Below are positions 47,373 through 55,010 of a stretch of 64,000 nucleotides of DNA, in pieces. The number at the start of each line of letters is the position of its first letter. The stretch's first letter is position 1. The notes under the pieces were generated by a model, which made no database searches, was not told the origin of the DNA, and saw nothing but the letters and a program-made list of their open reading frames with translations. The DNA lies in contig NZ_SRLH01000003.1 of assembly GCF_004745595.1 (NCBI RefSeq), positions 434,001 through 498,000 of the forward strand, given 5' to 3'. The DNA comes from Flavobacterium humi. Its GTDB lineage: Bacteria; Bacteroidota; Bacteroidia; Flavobacteriales; Flavobacteriaceae. The position numbers were made by a program, and so were the translations under genes.

Positions 47373-49250
47373 ATGAAAAAAATATACATAGCTTTAAGTT
47401 TTGTTCTAGCCATCTCAGCAAGTAACGCTCAAAACAAAGACACTAAAATTGGAGACAAATTGTTCTCGCAATATGAGTATGTTGATGCCGCTAAGGAATA
47501 CTTAAAATTAACTGATAAAGGAAAAGCAGACGTTTATGTTTATAAGCAATTAGGGGACTGTTACTATAACGTATTCAATTCGGTTGAATCTGAAAAATGG
47601 TACGCAAAAGCAGTAACGTCACCACAAGATGCTGAAACATATTTCCGTTATGCACAAATGCTGAAGGCTAACAAGAAATACGACCAGGCAAATGCCATGA
47701 TGCAGAAATTTGCAGCTTTGGCACCAAATGACAACCGGGCTAAAAGTGTTCAGGATGATGCGAATTACCTAACTAAATTATTGGGGAAAGCAAAATTATT
47801 CGAAGTTTCTTCATTAGGGTTCAATTCCAAATATTCGGATTTTGGTGCTTATTTGAAGGACAACGTTATCTATTTCGCCTCTGCCAGGAATACGGCACGT
47901 AAAACCTACGAGTGGAACGACCAGCCTTTCCTTGATATTTACAAGACAGATTTCAAAGACGGCCAGGCAGGTAACCTTGCTATTGCTGTTGAGGATTTGA
48001 ACACAAAATACCATGAAGGACCAATTACCATAAGCGCGGATGGGAACACTGTTTATTTTTCACGCGAGAGCTTCTTTGACAAGAAAGGCGTTAAAACGCA
48101 GGATAAGAAAGCGAACATGGGTAAAATGAATATTTTTAAAGCGACTAAGGATGGAGAAAAATGGGGTAATGTTACTTCGGTTTCTTTCAACGGAAAAGAC
48201 TTTAATACCAGCAGCCCTTCTTTAAGCAAGGATGGTAAAACACTTTATTTTATTTCCGATATGGCCGGGACTTTGGGTAAAACCGATGTTTGGAAAGTTG
48301 CCATAAACAGCGATGGTTCTTTTGGGACTCCTGAAAATTTAGGGAATAAAGTGAATACGGAAGGAAATGAATTATCCGCTTTTATCGCAGATAACAATAC
48401 TTTGTATTTCGCTTCTAACGGAAGAAAAGGTTTGGGCGGACTTGACGTTTATGCTTACGACCTGAACACAAATGCAGAAGCTATCAACCTTGGGAAACCG
48501 GTAAACAGTGAGAAAGACGATTTCGGCTTTACATTCAACCAAGAACAAAATACGGCTTTCTTATCCAGTAACCGTGACGGTGGTGCAGGGGATGATGACA
48601 TTTACCTGGCTATCCCGGTTTGTAATGTGAACCTGGTTGTTTCCGTACGTGATGCTAAAACCGGAGCAACATTATCAGACGCAGTGGTTTCTGTGGTAGA
48701 TGAAAAGAAAAATGTGGTTGCCAAAGGAAATTCAAACGAAATGGGTAATGCTAATTTCCCATTGGATTGCAACAAGCAGTATTTCGTAAATGTGGACAGG
48801 AACGGATATTCCAGCAATGTCTTTACAATGGACAAATCCAAAGGTGGAGAAGTTGCTTTAAATGCTGATTTGGCTCCTATTGAAGCTATTATTACTGAAA
48901 CGGAAGTTATTCTTAACGATATTAATTTCGAATACAACAAAAGCAATATCACCGAACAAGGTGCTGCCGAGTTGGATAAGTTAGTAGCGGTAATGGTACA
49001 ATATCCGGAGATGGTTATTTTTGCGAAATCCCACACGGATTCACGAGGAGACGACAAATACAATATGGCGTTATCTGACCGTAGAGCAAAATCAACGGTT
49101 CAGTATGTAATTTCTAAAGGAATCGCTAAAGAAAGAATTACCGGTAAAGGTTTTGGAGAATCTGAGCCTAAAGTAAATTGCGGCGCTGATTGTACAGAAG
49201 AGCAACACGCTGAAAACCGTCGTTCTGAGTTTATGATCGTTAAGAAATAA
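47373..49250 (+). CDS. PorE-like OmpA-family protein (TPR, PD40 propeller, CRD, OmpA)
   Basis: A protein of 625 residues. A signal peptide ending SNAQ is followed by TPR-like helices (about 25-130), a PD40 beta-propeller region (about 150-400, repeats such as GKTLYFISDMAG and NTLYFASNGRKG), a carboxypeptidase regulatory-like domain (about 417-490) and a C-terminal OmpA peptidoglycan-binding domain (about 510-625, INFEYNKSNI and ALSDRRAKST). This order is that of PorE, a T9SS periplasmic component that ties the machinery to peptidoglycan. It lacks a lipobox Cys. Transcribed 18 nt after the SprF-like gene. Confidence 0.9.
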   Translation: MKKIYIALSFVLAISASNAQNKDTKIGDKLFSQYEYVDAAKEYLKLTDKGKADVYVYKQLGDCYYNVFNSVESEKWYAKAVTSPQDAETYFRYAQMLKANKKYDQANAMMQKFAALAPNDNRAKSVQDDANYLTKLLGKAKLFEVSSLGFNSKYSDFGAYLKDNVIYFASARNTARKTYEWNDQPFLDIYKTDFKDGQAGNLAIAVEDLNTKYHEGPITISADGNTVYFSRESFFDKKGVKTQDKKANMGKMNIFKATKDGEKWGNVTSVSFNGKDFNTSSPSLSKDGKTLYFISDMAGTLGKTDVWKVAINSDGSFGTPENLGNKVNTEGNELSAFIADNNTLYFASNGRKGLGGLDVYAYDLNTNAEAINLGKPVNSEKDDFGFTFNQEQNTAFLSSNRDGGAGDDDIYLAIPVCNVNLVVSVRDAKTGATLSDAVVSVVDEKKNVVAKGNSNEMGNANFPLDCNKQYFVNVDRNGYSSNVFTMDKSKGGEVALNADLAPIEAIITETEVILNDINFEYNKSNITEQGAAELDKLVAVMVQYPEMVIFAKSHTDSRGDDKYNMALSDRRAKSTVQYVISKGIAKERITGKGFGESEPKVNCGADCTEEQHAENRRSEFMIVKK

Positions 49251-49266
49251 TACATTTCTATATATT

Positions 49267-49303
49267 AAAAAGGCCTCGTTGAAGAACGGGGCCTTTTATT
49301 TTT
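49267..49303 (+). terminator. Terminator of the type B cargo operon
   Basis: AAAAGGCCTCGTT / AACGGGGCCTTTT with a 4-nt loop and T-rich tail, 17 nt after the PorE-like stop. Confidence 0.9.
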
Positions 49304-49419
49304 GGGTTGTTTGATAATAGCGTTTTGAGTTGCCTTGTTTGGCTTGCGATACCTTTTGGATTTGTCTTTTTAACGATACAGGAGCATAAGTGCTTGTAAG
49401 TATCAAATAAAAACATGAA

Positions 49420-51072
49420 TCATTTTTTACTATATTCTTTAGCCATTAACAAAGCATTATAAGCATTAACCACTTTCCCAGATACGGATAATTCTTTGAA
49501 GGGTCTTAAAACACCTTCTTTTTCTCCCGGGACTTGGACGTTTATGTTATATGATACTCCGGACTCTAAAATGATTTGTTTCAATTGCGCGGCACTTAGT
49601 TTAGGATAATAGGACCAGACTAAAGCAGCAACTCCTGCTACAATGGGGCTTGCCATAGAAGTTCCGTCACGATAGGAATATCCTACATTTGCATCGGTTG
49701 TCTTTAAAAAGAAACTTGGAGCAAAAAGATCAACAGTTCTCTTACCGTAATTAGTAAAATTTGCTAAAAATTTCTTATTTCCATTAAATGTAATGCCACC
49801 AACTTTAATAAAATTTTGACAAAATTCTTTTCCAGTATCTTCATCATAGTCAATAGGATAAAAGGGCTTTGAATCATTATCGCTGGCATCATTGCCTGAA
49901 CCGGCAATTAATAATACATCATGTTGTTGTGCATATAAAAAGGCTTCTTTTATCCATTCAGGATTAGCACTAAAAGTCTTGCCAAAACTCATATTAATGA
50001 CTTTCGCACCATTATCAACAGCATATCTTATTGCCAGTGCAATATCCTTATCATTTTCATATCCTCCAGTTGGAACCGCTAGTATAGGCATGATTTTAAT
50101 TTGATCACTAAAACCTTCTATGCCAATTTTATTCGACCTGTTAGCGCCTAAAATTCCGCTTACAATAGTTCCGTGATAAGTCAGTTTTGCGTTTTTTGAC
50201 ACATTGTTATTCCCATAATGATTATCTTTTAGATCTAACTCATCATCTCCGATTAAAACCCGGTCGTAATATTGGGGGTTATAAGTTGTCTTATATTTTT
50301 CAATGATCTTTAAACTATCTCTTTTTAATACATCATAGGTCAATCCCAAACGGATATAATCTCTAATTGATAATATACTGGATACTATTTTGGGGTCTGC
50401 TTTTTTATTCTTTTTATATAAACTATCAATTTGAAAATAAGTATATTTATTTTTGCCGAAAAGTTGGTGCAATTTTTTAGAATTTTCTCTGAATGCTGAA
50501 AGATTAAGAGAAGCATATTTTTTTAAAGTATCTATTTGAGCAAAATCTTCTTTATAGATATCTATTGCTTTTAAGTATAAAAGTGAATCTTTTTTATTCC
50601 CCCTAAAATTAAGAAATGAATCATACTTCTTTTTTAGCCTGCGTAATATTCTTGTTGGTTCTGAATTGGCATAAGAAATACTTTCTCCATTCTTATTACC
50701 TAAAAAATTCCAGCCATTAACATCGTCAACATAACCGTTGTGGTCATCATCAATCCCATTATTAGGAATTTCCTTCTTATTTACCCATATGGCAGTTTTT
50801 AAATCTTCATGGTTAATATCAATGTCTGTATCAATGACTGCGACAATGATTTGTTTACCATTCTTATTTTTTATGATTTCTTTATATGCCCTGTTTAAAC
50901 TTGTTCCTGCTAATGTGTCTTTTTGGATATCTAAATTATGCCAACAATCTCTAACGGATGTAGGCAAACTATTTTTATAGATTATTGAAGGGGCTTTAAT
51001 ATGAGTTAATTTCTGGCCAAAACAATTAATAAAACAAAGAAAGCAAAAGATTATAAGATTTTTTTTAATCAT
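49420..51072 (-). CDS. S8 subtilase, island paralogue 1 (downstream)
   Basis: A protein of 550 residues. It has an N-terminal signal sequence (CFINCFGQ; a Cys at 17 leaves lipoprotein processing open), then catalytic D81 (AVIDTDIDINHED), H300 (YHGTIVSG) and S472 (DGTSMASP), with the oxyanion Asn in AGSGND. The Asp-His distance of about 219 residues is far above the usual 30-60 and is filled with a Lys/Leu/Tyr-rich, helical-looking insertion. There is no T9SS tail, so it is periplasmic or membrane-attached. It is very similar to the third subtilase (52993-54642), also at DNA level. Last gene of the minus-strand array. Confidence 0.9.
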   Translation of the reverse strand: MIKKNLIIFCFLCFINCFGQKLTHIKAPSIIYKNSLPTSVRDCWHNLDIQKDTLAGTSLNRAYKEIIKNKNGKQIIVAVIDTDIDINHEDLKTAIWVNKKEIPNNGIDDDHNGYVDDVNGWNFLGNKNGESISYANSEPTRILRRLKKKYDSFLNFRGNKKDSLLYLKAIDIYKEDFAQIDTLKKYASLNLSAFRENSKKLHQLFGKNKYTYFQIDSLYKKNKKADPKIVSSILSIRDYIRLGLTYDVLKRDSLKIIEKYKTTYNPQYYDRVLIGDDELDLKDNHYGNNNVSKNAKLTYHGTIVSGILGANRSNKIGIEGFSDQIKIMPILAVPTGGYENDKDIALAIRYAVDNGAKVINMSFGKTFSANPEWIKEAFLYAQQHDVLLIAGSGNDASDNDSKPFYPIDYDEDTGKEFCQNFIKVGGITFNGNKKFLANFTNYGKRTVDLFAPSFFLKTTDANVGYSYRDGTSMASPIVAGVAALVWSYYPKLSAAQLKQIILESGVSYNINVQVPGEKEGVLRPFKELSVSGKVVNAYNALLMAKEYSKK

Positions 51073-51132
51073 GATTTAAAAAATACTCTTGAGTGAATGC
51101 TAAGGATCCTTACAACATATTGAGAAAAGGCT

Positions 51133-51145
51133 GAATTTTAAATTG
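51133..51145 (-). promoter_or_regulatory. Degenerate copy of the island palindrome upstream of subtilase 1
   Basis: GAATTTTAAATTG resembles the CAATTTnnAAATTG motif but has a one-base centre and a first-base mismatch. It lies 60 nt before the start at 51072, similar to the distances of the better copies. Confidence 0.3.
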
Positions 51146-51156
51146 ATTCATTCCTT

Positions 51157-52833
51157 CTATCCTTTACTCATCATTTTTGCCATTTGCATTGCATTATATA
51201 CATTGAGTATTTTTCCTGTTTTAGATAATTCTTTGAAAGGTAATTTCATGCCTTTTCCTTTTGGGATAAATACATCAATATCATACGGAGTTCCTGATTC
51301 TAAAATAATTTGCTTTACTTGTTGTACTGTTAGTTTAGGATAGTATGACCAAATCAAGGCCGCGGTGCCTGAAACCATTGGAGCTGCTAGTGAAGTTCCT
51401 GAATCAAACTCATATGTATTGTTAGGAGCTGTAGTATATATATCTTCACCGGGAGCAAATAGATCTACATTCTTTTTACCATAGTTTGAAAATTGTGATA
51501 CAATTAAATCTCCATTTCTATTACTTATTGAACCCACATTAATGAAATTATTACAAATTTCTCCTGTGTTGTCATAATTATAATCACTTGGATAATACGG
51601 ATTGACATCTACATCCATGCCATCGTTACCTGATGCATGAACTAATAAGACATTATGTTGTTCAGCATATTTGTAAGCATCATCAACCCAATCTTTATGC
51701 AATGAAAATTCTTTACCAATGGACATATTAATTACTTTAGCACCATTGTCAACCGCATATCGTATTGCCATGGTGATATCTTTGTCATGCTCGTCCCCTG
51801 AAGCTGAAACATGTAAAGGCATGATGCTAATATTGTCTGAAAAACCTTCAATCCCTTTTTGATTATTCCTTCTTGAAGCAATAATTCCTGAAACTTTGGT
51901 GGCATGTTCCTTTGTTGAGGTAACTCCTGTAATTGTAACACCTACTTTATTATTACCGTATCCTTTTTCAAGAATATTTGGATTATCTCCAATTAACTTT
52001 CGCTCTTCAAAACTAATATTAAGATTTCTGTTAATTACAGAATCCAGTTGGATGCTTTGTTCTTTTATGTCATCAATTGTTTTGTGATTAAGTTCAAGAT
52101 TCCCAATCATATAATCAATTAATGCTCCTAAATCCCTATCATTGCTGTCTCTTCTTTGCCTGAATGTTTTATCGTTAATCTTGTATGTCTTATACAAACT
52201 ATCTAATTGTTTGATTGTATAGTCTTCTTTTGGGAAAAAATGCTTTAAAGTATCTTTAACTATCGGAAATAATTCAATATCAAAAAGTAAAGATTTTTGC
52301 CAATTTTTATAATACTTATTTTTTATCTCATTAAATTTTATAGCTCTTTGGTATTCTTCATAATCAGACATTTCATTGTTTGAAATGTCTGATTTTAGTT
52401 TATTTTTGAATTTAGCATCCCATTCTCTAATACAGCGCACATATTCAAAATTTTCATATACCATATAGCCTCCGCTTTTAGTACCTATAAAACTCCATCC
52501 GTTAACATCATCTATATAATCATTATGGTCATCGTCTTTATTATTGTTAGGAATTTCTTTCTTATTGACCCAGAATCCTTCTTTTAAGTCTTCTTGATTT
52601 AAATCAATTTGACTATCAATAACGGCAACGGTTACCTTTTTCTGATTTTTAGCTGCTTTTTGATTTTTATAAAACTTATCTAATGAAATTCCTAAAACTT
52701 TATCGTCTAGGAAATCTTTTTTATACCATTTTTTTGAAATAGCATTATTGAGCTCGTTCTCTTCAGTTATTTGAGATTCAGAGCTAATGCCGAAAAAAAG
52801 AAATGGGATCAAAAAAAATATATTAAGTTTCAT
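51157..52833 (-). CDS. S8 subtilase, island paralogue 2 (middle, divergent)
   Basis: A protein of 558 residues from the ATG at 52833 (MKLNIFFLIPFLFFG, a clear signal peptide); a 25-residue upstream extension spoils the signal. Catalytic D73 (AVIDSQIDLNQED), H310 (KEHATKVSG, an altered His motif) and S481 (SGTSLAAP instead of GTSMASP), with oxyanion Asn in ASGND. The Asp-His insertion is about 237 residues. It is the most divergent of the three. No T9SS or other C-terminal targeting domain. The island palindrome CAATTTTAAAATTG lies 72 nt upstream of the start. Confidence 0.9.
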   Translation of the reverse strand: MKLNIFFLIPFLFFGISSESQITEENELNNAISKKWYKKDFLDDKVLGISLDKFYKNQKAAKNQKKVTVAVIDSQIDLNQEDLKEGFWVNKKEIPNNNKDDDHNDYIDDVNGWSFIGTKSGGYMVYENFEYVRCIREWDAKFKNKLKSDISNNEMSDYEEYQRAIKFNEIKNKYYKNWQKSLLFDIELFPIVKDTLKHFFPKEDYTIKQLDSLYKTYKINDKTFRQRRDSNDRDLGALIDYMIGNLELNHKTIDDIKEQSIQLDSVINRNLNISFEERKLIGDNPNILEKGYGNNKVGVTITGVTSTKEHATKVSGIIASRRNNQKGIEGFSDNISIMPLHVSASGDEHDKDITMAIRYAVDNGAKVINMSIGKEFSLHKDWVDDAYKYAEQHNVLLVHASGNDGMDVDVNPYYPSDYNYDNTGEICNNFINVGSISNRNGDLIVSQFSNYGKKNVDLFAPGEDIYTTAPNNTYEFDSGTSLAAPMVSGTAALIWSYYPKLTVQQVKQIILESGTPYDIDVFIPKGKGMKLPFKELSKTGKILNVYNAMQMAKMMSKG

Positions 52834-52905
52834 GTTTATATGTATTTTAAAAGAAAGAGAAATAATAGAATTAAAATTCTTTAAGTGGTAAAACTCAAAT
52901 TTTGT

Positions 52906-52919
52906 CAATTTTAAAATTG
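52906..52919. promoter_or_regulatory. Island palindrome upstream of subtilase 2
   Basis: CAATTT-TA-AAATTG, a perfect palindrome of the CAATTTnnAAATTG type. On the minus strand a TTG follows after 7 nt and a weak -7-like TAATTCTA 22 nt later, so it sits just upstream of a plausible promoter. Confidence 0.6.
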
Positions 52920-52992
52920 AACTTTTAGAAGAGATCTAAATGTTTCCTAAAGAAACAAATTTATTGTTTAGGATACTATAAGAAAGCTGGAA

Positions 52993-54642
52993 TCATTTTT
53001 TATTATATTCTTCAGCCATTAACAAAGCATTATAAGCATTTACAACTTTACCCGATTTTGATAGTGAGGAAAATGGTTTCAAAGTTCCTTCTTTTTTACC
53101 TGGTACTTGCACATCTATGTTGTAAGCTACTCCTGATTCAAGAATAATCTGTTTTAATTGTGTAGCACTTAGTTTAGGATAATACGACCATACTAAAGCT
53201 GCTACTCCTGCTACAATAGGACTCGCCATAGAAGTTCCATCACGATAGGAATATCCGGCTTCTGCATCAGTAGTTTTTAGAAAAAATCCTGGAGCAAAAA
53301 CATCGACTGTCTTTTTCCCATAATTTGTAAAATCAGCTAAAAAATAGGTGTCACAATCCAGGGCTACAGCGCCAACTTTAATAAAGTTATTACAAAATTC
53401 TACTTCTGTCGTTTCATCGTAGTCTATTGGATAAAATGGTTTGATGTCATTATCACTGGAATCATTCCCGGAACCGGCTACCAATAAAACATTATGCTTC
53501 TCTGCATACAAAAAAGCTTCTTTTATTAGCTCGGGATAAAGGGACATGGTTTTCCCAAAGCTCATGTTAATAATTTGAGCCCCATTATCTACAGCATAGC
53601 GGATTGCCAAGGCAACGTCTTTGTCATGCTCATAACCGCCGCTAGGTATTGCTAATATTGGCATAATTTTAATTTGGTCGCTAAAGCCTTCTATTCCTAT
53701 TTTATTTGCTCTATTAGCCCCTATTACACCACTGACAATTGTACCGTGATATGTCCATGTTGCGTTTTTATAAACATTATTATTACCGTAGTGAGTGTCC
53801 TTAAAATCAAATTCATTATCTCCGGTTATCAGTCTGTCATAAAAAGCTTCATTGTAAGTAGTTCGTAATTTATCTTCAACTTTAATGCTGTCGTTTTTTA
53901 ATGAATTATAATCTTTACCTAGCCGGGTAAACATCCTCATATAGATAATATTATCTGTTAAAGAGGAATCTTTCTTATTTTTAAAATAAAGACTGTCTAA
54001 TTCACTTAATGTGAATTTAGTTTTATTAAATTTCTGCATCAATCCTTTTTCACTTTCCCTGTATTTTGTAAGGTTTTCAACAGCATACTTCCTCAAGTAA
54101 ATCATAAAATCTTTATCCTGTGCGTATTCATTAGTCGCTATTAGATATAATAATGAATCCTTTTTATTCCCATTGAAAACAGGAAAGTTAGGATACTTTT
54201 TCTTTAAAGATTTAAGTACTCTTGTTGGTTCCGTGTTGGCGTAAATCATGCTTTCTCCTTTAACAGTTCCTAAAAAATTCCAGCCATTTACATCATCAAT
54301 ATATCCGTTATTGTCATCGTCCTTTCCATTATTGGGGATTTCATCTTTGTTAACCCAAATGCTGGATTTCAAGTCCTCATGATGTATATCAATATCGGTA
54401 TCAATTACAGCTACAATAATTTCCTTACCTTTTTTGTTTTTGAGGATTTCTTTATAGGCTCTTTGTAAACTCGTACCTGCCATGGTATCTTTTTCAATAT
54501 CCAACTGCTGCCAGCAATTCAAAACTTTTACCGGATGATGTTTTCTCACAATCACAGCAGGAGCTTTGATTGGAGTTGTTTTTTGCGCAGCGCAATTAAT
54601 AAAAAAGAGGCAGCAAGAACTTATAAAAAGAAATTTAATCAT
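52993..54642 (-). CDS. S8 subtilase, island paralogue 3 (nearest the peptide gene)
   Basis: A protein of 549 residues with a signal sequence (FINCAAQ). Catalytic D81 (AVIDTDIDIHHED), H299 (YHGTIVSG), S471 (DGTSMASP) and the oxyanion Asn in AGSGND. The Asp-His insertion is about 218 residues and contains the LDIEKDTMAGTSLQRAYKE and YGNNNVYKN-type blocks shared with paralogue 1. It starts 83 nt after the 66-residue peptide gene, with a perfect hairpin in between. Likely role: processing or degradation of a small peptide or its competitor; this is inferred from context only. Confidence 0.9.
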   Translation of the reverse strand: MIKFLFISSCCLFFINCAAQKTTPIKAPAVIVRKHHPVKVLNCWQQLDIEKDTMAGTSLQRAYKEILKNKKGKEIIVAVIDTDIDIHHEDLKSSIWVNKDEIPNNGKDDDNNGYIDDVNGWNFLGTVKGESMIYANTEPTRVLKSLKKKYPNFPVFNGNKKDSLLYLIATNEYAQDKDFMIYLRKYAVENLTKYRESEKGLMQKFNKTKFTLSELDSLYFKNKKDSSLTDNIIYMRMFTRLGKDYNSLKNDSIKVEDKLRTTYNEAFYDRLITGDNEFDFKDTHYGNNNVYKNATWTYHGTIVSGVIGANRANKIGIEGFSDQIKIMPILAIPSGGYEHDKDVALAIRYAVDNGAQIINMSFGKTMSLYPELIKEAFLYAEKHNVLLVAGSGNDSSDNDIKPFYPIDYDETTEVEFCNNFIKVGAVALDCDTYFLADFTNYGKKTVDVFAPGFFLKTTDAEAGYSYRDGTSMASPIVAGVAALVWSYYPKLSATQLKQIILESGVAYNIDVQVPGKKEGTLKPFSSLSKSGKVVNAYNALLMAEEYNKK

Positions 54643-54688
54643 AATTTATTAAAATTGAAGAAAGAGTCAGATGTAGCAATTTAATATA

Positions 54689-54716
54689 AAATTACCTTCT
54701 TTAGAGAAGGTAATTT
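54689..54716 (-). terminator. Hairpin between peptide gene and subtilase 3 (terminator/attenuator)
   Basis: A perfect 12-bp stem AAATTACCTTCT / AGAAGGTAATTT with a 4-nt loop; on the minus strand it is followed by TTTTATATTAAA. It begins 10 nt after the peptide stop, so most transcripts should end here with some read-through into the protease genes. Confidence 0.7.
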
Positions 54717-54725
54717 AGCTAAAAA

Positions 54726-54926
54726 TTATTTCGGTAATTGAGGACGATGTATTGGAGGGTCAATAGGACCACCACCAGTACCCGTACCGCCACCAGTGTC
54801 TCCGGTATCTCCTGTGTTGTCTGAAAAACCATTGTCATCGCCACCTTTGATAACTCTTAAGTTAGACACTTCAAACTCTAAAAAATCTGATAGGTCTTTA
54901 GCCAATTTTAAATTTACTTTTTTCAT
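54726..54926 (-). CDS. Small Gly-Gly leader peptide (candidate RiPP/bacteriocin-type precursor)
   Basis: A peptide of 66 residues. Residues 1-29 (MKKVNLKLAKDLSDFLEF up to VIKGG) have the amphipathic leader and double-glycine end (G28-G29) of Bacteroidota natural-product precursors of the GG type. The 37-residue remainder is Gly/Asp/Thr-rich (DNTGDTGDTGGGTGTGGG) and ends Pro-rich (PIDPPIHRPQLPK). It has no Cys, so no lanthionine is possible. A full promoter (TTG, 21 nt, TAGATTTG) and an island palindrome precede it and a hairpin follows, so it should be strongly expressed. No modifying enzyme, C39 transporter or immunity gene is adjacent. Function unproven. Confidence 0.65.
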   Translation of the reverse strand: MKKVNLKLAKDLSDFLEFEVSNLRVIKGGDDNGFSDNTGDTGDTGGGTGTGGGPIDPPIHRPQLPK

Positions 54927-54946
54927 TTCGTTTATTTTTTGTCAGA

Positions 54947-54978
54947 CAAATCTAACAAATATGTGTATTCAATCACAA
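54947..54978 (-). promoter_or_regulatory. Promoter of the Gly-Gly peptide gene (-33 TTG and -7 TAGATTTG)
   Basis: On the minus strand TTG (54978-54976), a 21-nt spacer and TAGATTTG (54954-54947), the best Bacteroidota-type promoter in the window, 20 nt before the ATG. Confidence 0.75.
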
Positions 54979-54990
54979 GCTTAGTTTTAC

Positions 54991-55004
54991 CAATTTGGAA
55001 ATTG
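54991..55004. promoter_or_regulatory. Island palindrome upstream of the peptide promoter
   Basis: CAATTTGGAAATTG lies 12 nt upstream of the -33 TTG of the peptide promoter, the classic position for an AraC-type activator. The identical 14-mer is found at 56933. Confidence 0.7.
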
Positions 55005-55010
55005 ATAGAT

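Noticed and set aside
54726..54926. Lanthipeptide precursor
   Set aside because: The core has no cysteine, so lanthionine bridges cannot form, and no LanB/LanM gene is nearby; only a general Gly-Gly precursor is supported.
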